DNA of 64,000 nt from Devosia soli. Lineage in GTDB: Bacteria > Pseudomonadota > Alphaproteobacteria > Rhizobiales > Devosiaceae. The notes under the pieces were generated by a model. It was not told the DNA's origin. It did no database searches and saw only the letters and a program-made list of their open reading frames with translations. Shown here in pieces: positions 1-8,282 of this stretch. Where the stretch lies: contig NZ_LAJG01000021.1 in assembly GCF_000970455.1 (NCBI RefSeq), positions 1-64,000 on the forward strand, in the 5' to 3' direction. The first letter of the stretch is position 1, and each line of letters opens with the position of its first letter. Position numbers and translations under genes: made by a program.

Positions 1-1
1 C

Positions 2-106
2 GGCGTCGACCCCAATGCCTGGCTGGCACAAACCCTCAAGAGCATCGCCGCCGGTTGGCCAAACAGCCAGATCGCAGACCTCATGCCATGGAACTTCAAG
101 CCGTAA
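2..106 (+). pseudogene. IS66-family transposase, C-terminal fragment (cut by window edge)
   Basis: The first 34 codons in frame 2 end at a TAA at 104-106 and read as the tail of an IS66 (TnpC) transposase: a DPNAWL segment followed by the terminal DLMPWNF motif that closes this family. Only the tail is in the window, so I cannot tell whether the upstream copy is intact. No accessory IS66 ORFs are visible. The 21 bases after the stop look like the right end of the element, so the gene probably belongs to an insertion that stops near base 127. Confidence 0.8.
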
Positions 107-127
107 CGGCCTCGGCTACGCGCTGAC
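107..127. mobile_element. Probable right terminal end of the IS66 element
   Basis: On the minus strand this segment reads GTCAGCGCGTAGCCGAGGCC and then runs into the transposase stop. IS66-family ends usually begin with GTAAGCG and sit directly beside the transposase stop, so this is a plausible, slightly divergent right inverted repeat. The left end and the 8-bp target duplication are outside or not identifiable in the window, so the boundary is inferred. Confidence 0.45.
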
Positions 128-311
128 AACTTATCCCCGCTTCCGGGGACCGGACTATAGTTCAGCCATCACCTCGCGCGGGCAGACTGCATGCGAACTG
201 GGCGGGGTGAGCCGGTCGCGGTCCTTTCGCATGGATTGCGGGTTCGGGCATCGGCCGCCTCGCGACGAGCGATCAAAGGGGCGCTGTGGATGCTGTCCTA
301 AAACGCCGGTT

Positions 312-370
312 TCCCGCGGTGGCTTTTGCCCCGTTTTAACTACCCCAAGGAGGCAAATGCCACCGCGGGA
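312..370. repeat. Near-perfect 19-bp inverted repeat (long hairpin)
   Basis: Bases 312-330 (TCCCGCGGTGGCTTTTGCC) and 352-370 (GGCAAATGCCACCGCGGGA) are reverse complements at 18 of 19 positions, separated by 21 bases. No tract of T follows on either strand, so it is not a classic terminator. It lies between an IS end and a palindromic terminator. Confidence 0.75.
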
Positions 371-383
371 CTGCCTGAATTCC

Positions 384-415
384 AGAAAACACCCGCGGGG
401 TTTAAACCCCGCGGG
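384..415 (-). terminator. Palindromic terminator of the L,D-transpeptidase gene
   Basis: Bases 392-415 are a perfect 24-bp palindrome with arms CCCGCGGGG and CCCCGCGGG around TTTAAA. On the minus strand it is followed by TGTTTTCT, giving a rho-independent terminator 12 bases past the stop of the minus-strand gene. Confidence 0.7.
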
Positions 416-427
416 CGCTTCGGCACG

Positions 428-1162
428 TCACGCGGCCGCTGGCGGCAGCGCGGCAGCGGCGGCGGGATCGGCGATGACGACGATGGGCGCCCCATGGGGC
501 ACGCGCTCATAAAGGTCGATCACGTCGTGATAGAGCAGCCGCACGCAGCCCGATGACACGGCCTTGCCGATCGAATGGACATCCATATTGCCATGGAGGC
601 GATAAAGCGTGTCGCGATTGCCCTGGTGGATATAGAGCGCGCGCGGCCCCAGCGCATTGTCGAGCCCCGGCGGCTGGCCATGGCGATATTTTTCCAGTTC
701 GGGCTGGCGGTCGACCATTTCGGACGGCGGCGTCCAGGTCGGCCATTTGCGCTTGTAGGCAATATGGGCGCGGCCATTCCACTCGAACCCCGCCCGGCCG
801 ATGCCGACGCCATAGCGCATGGCCCGGCCATTGGGCATGGTCCAGTAAAGGAAGCGGTTGGCCGTATCGACCACCACCGTTCCCGGCGCCTCGCCGGTCG
901 TGTTGTCGACCTCCTGCCGCCAATAGATGGGGTCGAGCAGGTGAATGGGCGCGGCGGGAATGAGAAAATCCTCGTTCGGCAGCGGCCCATACATGGCGAG
1001 CACCTCGGGCGGCACGACCCGCGTCGGCGGCTCGGCAGTCGCCACCGTGGGGCGCGACGCGCCGGTGGTCGTGCAGCCGGCAAGCGCCAGCGCGGCAAGG
1101 CTGGCAAACCCGGCCAGCACGGTACGGCGCGACGGCGTCGCGCTCACAAGAATATCGGTCAT
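428..1162 (-). CDS. L,D-transpeptidase (YkuD domain), lipoprotein/Tat-type signal
   Basis: A 244-residue exported enzyme that probably forms 3-3 peptidoglycan cross-links or attaches proteins to peptidoglycan. The N terminus has SRRTVL followed by a hydrophobic stretch and a LAGC lipobox (Cys about 30), so it is probably a lipoprotein in the periplasm. The YkuD catalytic signature LHGN...SSGCVRL is present near residues 190-208 with the nucleophile Cys about 206. I chose the ATG at 1162 because GAGGA lies six bases upstream; a GTG six codons earlier is the alternative. A strong palindromic terminator follows. The next gene upstream is an unrelated small exported protein. Confidence 0.9.
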   Translation of the reverse strand: MTDILVSATPSRRTVLAGFASLAALALAGCTTTGASRPTVATAEPPTRVVPPEVLAMYGPLPNEDFLIPAAPIHLLDPIYWRQEVDNTTGEAPGTVVVDTANRFLYWTMPNGRAMRYGVGIGRAGFEWNGRAHIAYKRKWPTWTPPSEMVDRQPELEKYRHGQPPGLDNALGPRALYIHQGNRDTLYRLHGNMDVHSIGKAVSSGCVRLLYHDVIDLYERVPHGAPIVVIADPAAAAALPPAAA

Positions 1163-1217
1163 AATTATCCTCGGCCTCACGCGGAGGCGCTAAAACAGAG
1201 CAGAACGAGCGTCGTGT

Positions 1218-1562
1218 TCAGGCGAGGATTTTTATCGGGGGCCGCAGCCGCATGCTGCCGCTCCAGGCGCGAAAAGTTTTGGCGGGAACTTCGGCGGTTT
1301 CTTCCGCCTCCGGCGCCGGCGGCAGGCAGGGCGGAGCAACCGCAACGGCCAGGTGATAGCCGCAGGGCATGACGATGCCGGCGCCAAGGTCGATCTCCCC
1401 GCGCTGCACGTTCACGGTGACGCGGATCGGCTGGTTTTCGGCGTCGACGTGGTTGAGCACTACGATCGGCGTTGCCACATAGCGATGCGCATGGCCGGTC
1501 GTCATTCCCGCCGTGGCGGCAAAGGCCAAAAGAATCGCGATGAGAAGGGCGAGGCGCTGCAT
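1218..1562 (-). CDS. Small exported hypothetical protein
   Basis: A 114-residue ORF with a clear N-terminal signal peptide (MQRLALLIAILLAFAATAG) and no family I recognise. The mature part has two cysteines (PCGYHL and PPCLPP) that could form a disulfide. It begins 53 bases after the metallopeptidase stop on the same strand and has a GGGGA stretch just before its ATG. A longer ORF in another frame covers the same bases, but it has no signal or domain and looks like a shadow. Existence is likely, function unknown. Confidence 0.55.
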   Translation of the reverse strand: MQRLALLIAILLAFAATAGMTTGHAHRYVATPIVVLNHVDAENQPIRVTVNVQRGEIDLGAGIVMPCGYHLAVAVAPPCLPPAPEAEETAEVPAKTFRAWSGSMRLRPPIKILA

Positions 1563-1614
1563 GTCCCCAAGTTGCTGGCGGCCAATTGCGGCAGCACGGG
1601 GGCAAATCGCAGCC

Positions 1615-2364
1615 TCAGGCGCCGGAACCGGGCGGCTCCCATGCCATCAGCTCGCGACCGTGTGCTTTTAGCCACGCCCGCCCCCGCTCCATCTCCGGCA
1701 GCGTCCGCTTCACGGTCGCCCAGAAGGCGTCGGAATGGTTCATCTCGACGAGATGCGCGACCTCGTGCGCGGCGACATAATCGAGGACGAACGGCGGCGC
1801 GAGGATCAGCCGCCAGTTGTAATTGATCGAGCCGGTCGACGAGCACGACCCCCAGCGGCTCGACTGACTGCGCAGCTTGATGTCGTTGACCGTCACCCCA
1901 AGGCGCGCGGCATGAACACCGCTGCGCGCGGTGAGATCGGCGAGGGCCTCGCCTTTCAGCCAATCAAAGAGCCGACGCGGCTGATGTTCCGGCGTTCCGG
2001 GAACATGCAGTTCGGGCAGATCGAACTGCGGCACGATTTCCACCCGGCCGCGTGGCTTCCCCGTGCCGACAACAAGATGCGGCACACCGCGCAAAGGCAC
2101 TTCGGCGCCGGCCTCCAATGTCTGCCGCTTGGCGGCGCGGGGAAGCCGCGCGGCAAGCCAGTTGCGGTGCTTTAGGAGAAACGCCTCGGCATCGGCCCAG
2201 CGGGCGCGTTCGGGAATTGTCAGAAGCGGCCCCGCCGCCGGAAGCGACAGGCGAAAACTCGCGGCGCGCTTACTGAGTTTTACCGCAACTTCGACCGGGC
2301 GGCCATCGAGTTCGACGGTCACGCTCTTGGGTGGTTTCGGGGGCTGACGGAGGAATGAGAACAT
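1615..2364 (-). CDS. M48-type/YgjP-like zinc metallopeptidase (DUF45)
   Basis: A 249-residue cytoplasmic protein of the YgjP/DUF45 family, related to the SprT-like minigluzincins. The zinc-binding HEVAH is at about residues 200-204 and is followed by the expected H-x-F/Y segment MNHSDAFW. The RWGSC motif near the middle is also typical of this family. The substrate is not known for most members. It is followed on the same strand by a small exported ORF and preceded by DUF2852 with its own terminator between, so it may be transcribed alone. Confidence 0.85.
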   Translation of the reverse strand: MFSFLRQPPKPPKSVTVELDGRPVEVAVKLSKRAASFRLSLPAAGPLLTIPERARWADAEAFLLKHRNWLAARLPRAAKRQTLEAGAEVPLRGVPHLVVGTGKPRGRVEIVPQFDLPELHVPGTPEHQPRRLFDWLKGEALADLTARSGVHAARLGVTVNDIKLRSQSSRWGSCSSTGSINYNWRLILAPPFVLDYVAAHEVAHLVEMNHSDAFWATVKRTLPEMERGRAWLKAHGRELMAWEPPGSGA

Positions 2365-2446
2365 GGCGCCGCAGAATCAATTGTGGTGAGTTTAGTGCGG
2401 TTCGGCGGCAAAGCCGATAAAACTTATCCCCACCCCCGCCACCCGA

Positions 2447-2472
2447 ACAAAAATGGCGCCCTTGCGGGCGCC
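2447..2472 (-). terminator. Rho-independent terminator of the DUF2852 gene
   Basis: GGCGCCC and GGGCGCC (2455-2461 and 2466-2472) pair around a TTGC loop; on the minus strand the hairpin is followed by ATTTTTGTTC. It lies about 37 bases past the stop of the minus-strand DUF2852 gene. Confidence 0.8.
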
Positions 2473-2508
2473 AGTTCACTTGGAGTTTCGGGGAGGGACG
2501 GCGTGATC

Positions 2509-2964
2509 TTAGCCGTTATTGTTCCAGTTGTTGGCCGGCGGGGTATTTTCGCCATAGCCCTGGCGATTGCCGCGATGCTCGCTCATGAAGCGGTCGAACT
2601 CTTCGCGGTCCTTGGCCTTGCGCAGGTTGGCCATATACTCCTGGAACGCGTCGACTTCGGCATCGAGGCGCGCGCGCTCTTCATCGAGACGGCGCAGCTG
2701 TTCGGCGCGATAGTCGTCGAAGGCTGCATTGCCCGAGGTCGAATAATCGCGGTTAAAGCCGGAAAAATGCTTCTTGTTCGAGCGCATAAAGCCGCATCCC
2801 TTGTTCCAGTATGCCTGTGCCTTTTCGGCGGAGCCGCCGAACTTTTCACCCCAGAGGATATAGCCCAGCACCATGAGGCCCAGAGGCCAGAAGATGATGA
2901 AGCCCATAACCATGAGGGCGATGGTCAGCGGCGACCATTGCGGTTTGATGATTGCTGTGTTCAT
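2509..2964 (-). CDS. DUF2852 family membrane protein
   Basis: A 151-residue protein with one or two hydrophobic segments in residues 12-40 (ALMVMGFIIFWPLGLMVLGYILW) and a charged, coiled-coil-like helix with many Arg, Glu and Asp residues from about 85 to 130. This layout and the F-x-DYR and F-DRFM segments match DUF2852, a family mainly found in alphaproteobacteria with no assigned role. The C terminus is low complexity, rich in Asn and Gly. GGGAG upstream supports the ATG at 2964. It stands alone between a terminator and the divergent actS gene. Confidence 0.8.
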   Translation of the reverse strand: MNTAIIKPQWSPLTIALMVMGFIIFWPLGLMVLGYILWGEKFGGSAEKAQAYWNKGCGFMRSNKKHFSGFNRDYSTSGNAAFDDYRAEQLRRLDEERARLDAEVDAFQEYMANLRKAKDREEFDRFMSEHRGNRQGYGENTPPANNWNNNG

Positions 2965-3100
2965 GTCGTTTCGTTCTCCCAGTCACGATGCGCATAACGT
3001 GGCCCTCCCTGGGTCAGGATCAAGAATGTGCCTATGGGATTTCTAGGCTTGAAATGACGATTTTTTCTTCCTATGCGGCGCATCGCCGTTCCGGTTCCGC

Positions 3101-4405
3101 ATGAGCACACTGGCCGTTTCCCAAAGCGAAGACATTTCGCACTGGCGCCCCCTGAGGCTGCAAACGCTGGTACTGTTGCGCTGGCTTGCCGTTGTGGGGC
3201 AGACGATCGGCGTTTTGTTCGTGCAGATGGGGCTCGGCTTTCCCTTGCCGCTCTGGCAGTGCCTTCTGCTCATCGCGCTCTCGGCGGCGCTCAATGTCGG
3301 GCTCTATCTGCGCTATGGCGCCAAGGGCCAGCTCTCGCCGGAATTTGCAGCCATCCAGCTCGCCTTCGATCTTTGTCAGCTCGGCGGCCTCCTGGCGCTG
3401 ACCGGGGGCCTTCTCAATCCCTTTTCGCTTTTGCTCCTGGCACCGGTTTCGGTTTCGGCGACGACGCTGCCGCCGCGCGAGACGCTGCTGATTTCGGTGC
3501 TCGCCGCCGTTGTCGCCTCGCTGATCGCGGTGATGCACATGCCGCTGCCCTGGCTGCCGGGCGAGGCTCTGGAATTCAACCGCATCTATGTGATCGGCAT
3601 CTGGGTCTCAATCATTTGCGGCATTGCCTTCATTGCCGCCTATACGATCCGCGTCGCGCATGAATCGCGCCTGATCGCCGATGCCCTGGCGGCGACGGAA
3701 CTGGCGCTCTCGCATCGCGAGCAGCTGACGGCGCTCGATGGCCTTGCTGCCGCGGCAGCCCATGAACTGGGAACGCCGCTTTCGACCATTGCGCTGGCAG
3801 CCAAGGAAATGCGGGCCGAAGCGGAGGAAGGCAGTGCGCTGGCTGAAGACGTCGAGCTCATCATCTCGCAGGCGGCGCGGTGCCGGGCCATCCTGTCAAA
3901 GCTGCGCAATCTGGGCAGCGATCCGGCAGATCCCTTTGCCGAAGCGCCGCTGACCGACATCCTCGCCGAGGTTTCCCGGCCGCATGAGGGCCATGGCAAG
4001 GCGATCCTGTTCTACTCAGAGCGCGCAATCGGCGCGCCGCCCGTTTTTCCGCGCTCGGTGGGCCTGCTTTATGGGCTCGGCAATCTCATTGAAAATGCGA
4101 CCGACTTTGCCAAGGAAACCGTGCGCATCGACACGGCCTGGGACCAGGCAACGATCAGCGTCACGATCAGCGACGATGGACCAGGCTTTGCCCCCGAGCT
4201 CATCGCCCGACTCGGCGAGCCTTATCTGACGAGCCGCCCGCGCGATCCGCACGGGTCCGACGCGCATCAGCCGGGTGGACTTGGCCTTGGCATCTTCATT
4301 GCCAAGACCCTTCTCGAACGCACCGGCGCACGGCTCAGCTTTGCCAATGAAAAGCCGACCGGGCATGCGCGTGTCCACATCACCTGGCCGCGACAAGCCG
4401 CCTGA
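3101..4405 (+). CDS. actS: Redox-sensing histidine kinase, ActS/RegB/PrrB family
   Basis: A 434-residue membrane sensor kinase that phosphorylates the ActR/RegA partner encoded just downstream. About six transmembrane helices fill residues 20-185. The ubiquinone-binding GGLLNPF motif is at 102-108, the phospho-acceptor His221 lies in AAHELGTPLST, and the redox-active cysteine expected in this family is Cys261 in QAARCRAIL. The HATPase domain has N (LIENATDFA) and G boxes (DDGPGF, GLGIFIA). In relatives this pair controls photosynthesis, carbon and nitrogen fixation and respiration according to redox state. All key residues are present, so the gene looks functional. Confidence 0.95.
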   Translation: MSTLAVSQSEDISHWRPLRLQTLVLLRWLAVVGQTIGVLFVQMGLGFPLPLWQCLLLIALSAALNVGLYLRYGAKGQLSPEFAAIQLAFDLCQLGGLLALTGGLLNPFSLLLLAPVSVSATTLPPRETLLISVLAAVVASLIAVMHMPLPWLPGEALEFNRIYVIGIWVSIICGIAFIAAYTIRVAHESRLIADALAATELALSHREQLTALDGLAAAAAHELGTPLSTIALAAKEMRAEAEEGSALAEDVELIISQAARCRAILSKLRNLGSDPADPFAEAPLTDILAEVSRPHEGHGKAILFYSERAIGAPPVFPRSVGLLYGLGNLIENATDFAKETVRIDTAWDQATISVTISDDGPGFAPELIARLGEPYLTSRPRDPHGSDAHQPGGLGLGIFIAKTLLERTGARLSFANEKPTGHARVHITWPRQAA

Positions 4406-4461
4406 TACGATCCAAGCCTTGGGTTTTGACGTTACCGTGGCAAAGCCTTATGGAAATGGTC

Positions 4462-5013
4462 ATGAACACGCTCGAAGACATGTTGGCCGCCGATCCCAGC
4501 CTGTTGCTCGTCGATGACGACACGGCCTTCCTTTCCCGCCTTGAACGCGCCATGGACCGGCGCGGCTTTACGGTACGCATTGCCAGTTCGGTTGCCGATG
4601 GGATCGCGGCAGTGAACGAACAGCCGCCCGCGTTTGCCGTGGTCGACCTCAGGCTTGAGGACGGCAATGGGCTCGACGTGGTTTCGGCCCTGCATCAGAA
4701 GCGGCCTGACGCGCGCGCCGTGGTGCTGACAGGGTATGGCAACATCGCCACGGCCGTCACCGCCGTGAAGCTGGGGGCGATGGATTATCTCTCCAAGCCC
4801 GCCGATGCCGACGATGTGATCAATGCGCTGCTGGCAACCGGCGAAGACAAGCCGGAGCCGCCAGAAAATCCAATGTCGGCCGACCGGGTACGCTGGGAGC
4901 ATATCCAGCGCGTCTACGAACTTTGCGACCGGAACGTCTCCGAAACAGCCCGGCGTCTCAATATGCATCGGCGCACGCTGCAGCGAATTCTCGCCAAGCG
5001 CGCGCCGCGCTGA
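4462..5013 (+). CDS. actR: Redox response regulator ActR/RegA (PrrA)
   Basis: A 183-residue response regulator paired with ActS. The receiver has the acidic LLVDDD pocket, phospho-acceptor Asp62 in VVDLRL, and Lys112 in LSKPAD. The C-terminal Fis-type helix-turn-helix (ERN/DRNVSETARRLNMHRRTLQR) is nearly invariant in this family and binds promoter DNA. The frame is open upstream with several ATG codons (4426, 4450, 4456, 4462); I prefer 4462 because GGA lies seven bases before it. The gap from actS is about 56 bases, so the two are probably co-transcribed. Confidence 0.93.
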   Translation: MNTLEDMLAADPSLLLVDDDTAFLSRLERAMDRRGFTVRIASSVADGIAAVNEQPPAFAVVDLRLEDGNGLDVVSALHQKRPDARAVVLTGYGNIATAVTAVKLGAMDYLSKPADADDVINALLATGEDKPEPPENPMSADRVRWEHIQRVYELCDRNVSETARRLNMHRRTLQRILAKRAPR

Positions 5014-5019
5014 TTGCCT

Positions 5020-5370
5020 CTATACGTCGAGCAGGTTGGCAAAGCCGGCGAAGATCATGCGCTTGCCGTCAAAGGGCATGTCGGGGACATTGAGCATCTC
5101 GGGGTCGTTCATCATCTTGTGCTGCACGGCGTCGCGGGTGGCCTTGTCGGGATATTCGATCCAGGAGAACACCACGACTTCGTCCTCCTTGGCATGGACG
5201 GCGGTGTAAAAGTCGTTGAGTTCGCCCTTGGGCACCGCATCGCCCCAATTTTCGGTGACGCGTGTCGCGCCCCACTGCTTGAAGAGCGCGGCAGCCGCCT
5301 TGGCATGAGCGACATACTTGTCCTTGTTGGCCTTGGGTACGGCGGCCACAAATCCATCGACATAGGTCAT
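5020..5370 (-). CDS. DUF1428 family protein (YbaA-like)
   Basis: A 116-residue protein with the dimeric alpha-beta barrel type sequence of DUF1428: MTYVDGFVAAVP at the start, WGDAVPKG in the middle and a PFDGKRMIFAGF ending. Family members are small cytoplasmic proteins of unknown role. It converges on actR with only six bases between the two stop codons. It lies 105 bases downstream of the MFS operon and could be its last gene, although no promoter or terminator is evident in the gap. Confidence 0.85.
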   Translation of the reverse strand: MTYVDGFVAAVPKANKDKYVAHAKAAAALFKQWGATRVTENWGDAVPKGELNDFYTAVHAKEDEVVVFSWIEYPDKATRDAVQHKMMNDPEMLNVPDMPFDGKRMIFAGFANLLDV

Positions 5371-5475
5371 TCGGTCTCTCCTCTTGGGTCCATATCCGAC
5401 TGAGTGCCAGGCGCTGACAATGCGCCTGTCTTCATGCCGACGAACGAGGAAGCCGGAATTCGACAGAGGTCGAGT

Positions 5476-6618
5476 TCAAGCCGATTTTGGCTTCAACCGT
5501 CCGGCCATGGCGAAAGTCAGGACAAGAAGGGGAATGAGCAAGGCAAAGGCCATGCGCACACCAAGACCCTGCGCCACCGCACCGATCAAGGCCGGCGCGC
5601 CGAGATTGACGAGCTGGAATATCAGCGTCGTCGCCGCAACGTTTTGCGAAGCCGGCCGATCACCAAGACGGGCGGCAGCGGACAGCATCAGCGGATAAAG
5701 CACGCAAATGCCAATGCCGACGGCAAGAAAACCGAAAAGGGCGACATAGGCATTGGGCGCCACTACCGTCAGGCCCATGCCCGCGACGGCGACCGATGCC
5801 AGGGTGCGGGCGACGGCCACCGGGCCGAACCGGTCGATGAACCGATCGGCGGCCAGCCGGCCGATAGCCATGGCAACCAGCAATGCCGGCAAGGCCAGGG
5901 ATTCGACGAAAGCCGGAACATCGAAACTGTCGCGCAGATAGATGATCGACCATGCGCGCGAAGCCCCTTCGGTCAACCCGGCGCCAAGGCCGAAGGCGAC
6001 GAGACCGAGCGTCGCCAAGGTTGGCAGAGCCAGCTTTTTGGCCTTTTCGCCGGTATAGGCGCGCGGGGGCATCGGCACCATGGGCACGACGACGAAGAGC
6101 AGCAGGGCTAGCAGCAAGGGAACCATTGCCCAAAGATGGACCTGTGGTGACACGCCAAGACCGCGCAGGGCGGCCCCCAGAAGCGAAGTCAACAAGAACC
6201 CAACGCTCCAGGTCCCGTGACAGGTGTTCATCACGCGTTGCCCGGAGCCGGCCTCGACCCGGTCGGCTTCGACATTCATCGCAATATTGCTCAGCGAAAA
6301 GCCGGTGCCGTTGATGGCGAGCAGCGCGAACAGCGCAAAGGGCGTCAAGAAGACGGTCGTCAAGGCCGCTGTGATGATGACGATGGGCAGCACAGCCAGA
6401 ATGGTGCGCCGCGGCCCGAAGCGCTCGATGATGGCGCTTGAAAAGAGGAACATTGCAAGCCCACCGAGCGGCTGGCCCATGAGCACAAGACCCAGCTGGC
6501 CCTCGGAAAGTCCCATAGCCTCCTGTAGGTCCGGAATACGCGTATGGATGGCGCCTGCCGCCAAGGCATGGGTGAAGAACAGGGCGACGATACGCCAGCG
6601 GGTCGAGTTAAGTGTCAT
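5476..6618 (-). CDS. MFS transporter, paralogue 1 of 3
   Basis: A 380-residue inner-membrane protein with about 12 hydrophobic helices and the start pattern FFTHALAAGAIHTRIPDLQ, then LSEGQLGLVLMGQPLGGL. The same pattern recurs in the two other transporters upstream, so all three belong to one MFS subfamily (YbjJ-like). The substrate cannot be read from sequence. It begins four bases after the mmcB stop and is the last transporter of the operon 9451 to 5476. Conserved helix-5 features such as NGTGFSLSNIAMNVEADRVE and HGTWSVGF are shared with its paralogues. Confidence 0.88.
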   Translation of the reverse strand: MTLNSTRWRIVALFFTHALAAGAIHTRIPDLQEAMGLSEGQLGLVLMGQPLGGLAMFLFSSAIIERFGPRRTILAVLPIVIITAALTTVFLTPFALFALLAINGTGFSLSNIAMNVEADRVEAGSGQRVMNTCHGTWSVGFLLTSLLGAALRGLGVSPQVHLWAMVPLLLALLLFVVVPMVPMPPRAYTGEKAKKLALPTLATLGLVAFGLGAGLTEGASRAWSIIYLRDSFDVPAFVESLALPALLVAMAIGRLAADRFIDRFGPVAVARTLASVAVAGMGLTVVAPNAYVALFGFLAVGIGICVLYPLMLSAAARLGDRPASQNVAATTLIFQLVNLGAPALIGAVAQGLGVRMAFALLIPLLVLTFAMAGRLKPKSA

Positions 6619-6622
6619 AAAA

Positions 6623-7102
6623 TCAGCGGGGGCCCGGATCCATCAGTGCATGGATGCGATCGGCTCCGAGGCGGGCAAGCTTGAGAATCAGGGCCTTGCG
6701 GCGCGCGGGGGCTAGGGGAGTATCGGGACTGTCCCGCAGAATTGCGCCATCGTGCCCATCGGCGACGATGAGCCCCTCGCTTTGGGGAAAGATTTCGCCA
6801 TCGAGCTCGGGCGGCTTGGCAAAAAAGAACTTATCGGAAAATTCTCGATATTCGGGCCACTTCCGATCGACCTGGAAATCAATGAGGCTCGATTTGATCT
6901 CGATGATCCAGATCTCTCCCTTGGGCCCGACGGCCAGAACGTCGGCGCGCCGGCCATTGCTGAGCGGCACTTCGGCATAGCAGGCCATGTCATGTCGCTC
7001 GCGCAGCATGCGCATGACGCCGCGCTGGACGCGCAAGGCCGTGGCCGATTGCCGGAGGTCGACAATCGGGGGCAGGTCGTTGTGCTGCCCCTCGTCAGCC
7101 AT
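6623..7102 (-). CDS. mmcB: MmcB family DNA repair protein (PF06319)
   Basis: A 159-residue predicted nuclease. The alphaproteobacterial MmcB family is known from the SOS/mutasome context in Caulobacter. The sequence carries a PD-(D/E)xK-like core: RRADVLAV, then IWIIEIKSSLIDFQVDRKWPEY, with Asp and the E-x-K pair in the expected order. The ATG at 7102 is used because it overlaps the upstream transporter stop by eight bases; a longer frame without support extends to 7132. It is embedded between two MFS transporter genes in one overlapping operon, an unexpected place for a DNA repair gene. Confidence 0.85.
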   Translation of the reverse strand: MADEGQHNDLPPIVDLRQSATALRVQRGVMRMLRERHDMACYAEVPLSNGRRADVLAVGPKGEIWIIEIKSSLIDFQVDRKWPEYREFSDKFFFAKPPELDGEIFPQSEGLIVADGHDGAILRDSPDTPLAPARRKALILKLARLGADRIHALMDPGPR

Positions 7103-8282
7103 TGGGCCCGAGCGGTTCGGGCGGCATGCCATGCGGGGCCTCGACCTTCCTCGTGCCGAGCGCGAAGCTCGACGCCCAAAGGCCGGCGATCAGCAAGGGC
7201 AGGCAGATGAGGTAGGACATGCGTATTCCGAGATATTCGGCAACGAAGCCCAAGAGTGGGGGAGCAAGGAAGAAGACGACGAAACTGACCTGACCGATGG
7301 CCGCGACGTTGACCGCGGCGGGCCGATCGGTCCTTTGCGCAGCGGCCGAAACGGCAAGCGGATAAACCGCCGAACAGCCGGCCCCCATGAGCGCAAAGCC
7401 AACCAGAGCCAGCTCAGGGGAGGGCGCTGTGCCCACAAGCAGTGCGCCACCGCTGGCCGCCGTCAGCATGACCATAGCGACATTGCGCGGACCAAAACGG
7501 GCAACGATGGGATCGGCCGAAAGGCGCATCGCGGCCATGAAGAAGGCAAAGAGCGTCAGGCCCATACCGCCAACGAAGGGTTCGACCGCAAAGACGTTGC
7601 GCATATAGATGGCCGACCAATCGATCCCTGCGCCTTCAACGAGGAAGGCGGCAAAGCCGATAAGGCAAAGCGGCAACAGACCCCAATTGGGGAAAGCGAA
7701 CCCGTGACCGGCCTGCCCTTCGGCGCGCGCTGGTCTCGGCGCGGCGGTTGCACCAAACAGGAGATAACCGCCGACAGCGACGACGATCAAAGCGACGATG
7801 CCCTGGTGCCAGGCGGCACTGATGCCGGATTGGCGGATCATGGCACCGAAGAGAGCGGTGACGAAAAACCCGACGCTCCAAAAGCCATGCGCACGGTTCA
7901 TGAAGCGCTTGCCGGTCTGCATTTCGAGCCGGTCGATCTCGACATTGAGATTGATCTCGAGCGCACCGGCAAGAAGGCCGGCGACAAAGAGCACGGCGAA
8001 CATGGCCGGGGCGACCGGCAGCCAGGGAATGGTAGCAAAGAGCACGGCCGGGCCGAGGACGGTGAACAGCGCGGTCGTGCGGAAGCCGAGCCGTTCGATA
8101 TAGGGCGGGCCGAAGGTCAGGGAGATCAGCGAGCCGATCGACATGCCGATCATGGTCAGGCCAAGCTGGCCCTCGGAAATCTGCAGGTGCGACTGGATAT
8201 CGGGGAGGCGCGCCATGAGCGCGCCGGTTGTCACGGCAAAAAGGAAAAAGCTCGCATAGATGCGGTGCTGCGGCTGGATCAC
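7095..8282 (-). CDS. MFS transporter, paralogue 2 of 3
   Basis: A 395-residue 12-helix transporter of the same subfamily as its neighbours (FFLFAVTTGALMARLPDIQ, SEGQLGLTMIGMSIGSL, NLNVEIDRLEMQTGKRFMNRAHGFWSVGFF). The long frame runs back to 8375, but the likely start is the GTG at 8282, which shares GTGA with the stop codon of the upstream transporter and gives a normal N terminus (VIQPQHRIYASFF). This indicates translational coupling. Its 3' end overlaps mmcB by eight bases. Substrate unknown. Confidence 0.87.
   Translation of the reverse strand: MIQPQHRIYASFFLFAVTTGALMARLPDIQSHLQISEGQLGLTMIGMSIGSLISLTFGPPYIERLGFRTTALFTVLGPAVLFATIPWLPVAPAMFAVLFVAGLLAGALEINLNVEIDRLEMQTGKRFMNRAHGFWSVGFFVTALFGAMIRQSGISAAWHQGIVALIVVAVGGYLLFGATAAPRPARAEGQAGHGFAFPNWGLLPLCLIGFAAFLVEGAGIDWSAIYMRNVFAVEPFVGGMGLTLFAFFMAAMRLSADPIVARFGPRNVAMVMLTAASGGALLVGTAPSPELALVGFALMGAGCSAVYPLAVSAAAQRTDRPAAVNVAAIGQVSFVVFFLAPPLLGFVAEYLGIRMSYLICLPLLIAGLWASSFALGTRKVEAPHGMPPEPLGPNG

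Larger units (their letters stand above)
128..427. other. Intergenic region with strong inverted repeats
   Basis: I see no convincing gene here; the short ORFs crossing it have no signal or family likeness. It holds two structures listed separately: a 19-bp near-perfect inverted repeat and a 24-bp perfect palindrome that probably terminates the L,D-transpeptidase gene. Confidence 0.6.

Noticed and set aside
15-512. 165-residue plus-strand ORF at the left edge
   Set aside because: It crosses the IS66 tail in another frame, the inverted repeats and the end of the L,D-transpeptidase gene, with no domain or ribosome site.
2420-2430. TTATCCCCA, a DnaA-box-like sequence
   Set aside because: Single match with one mismatch, far from dnaA and not in a cluster.
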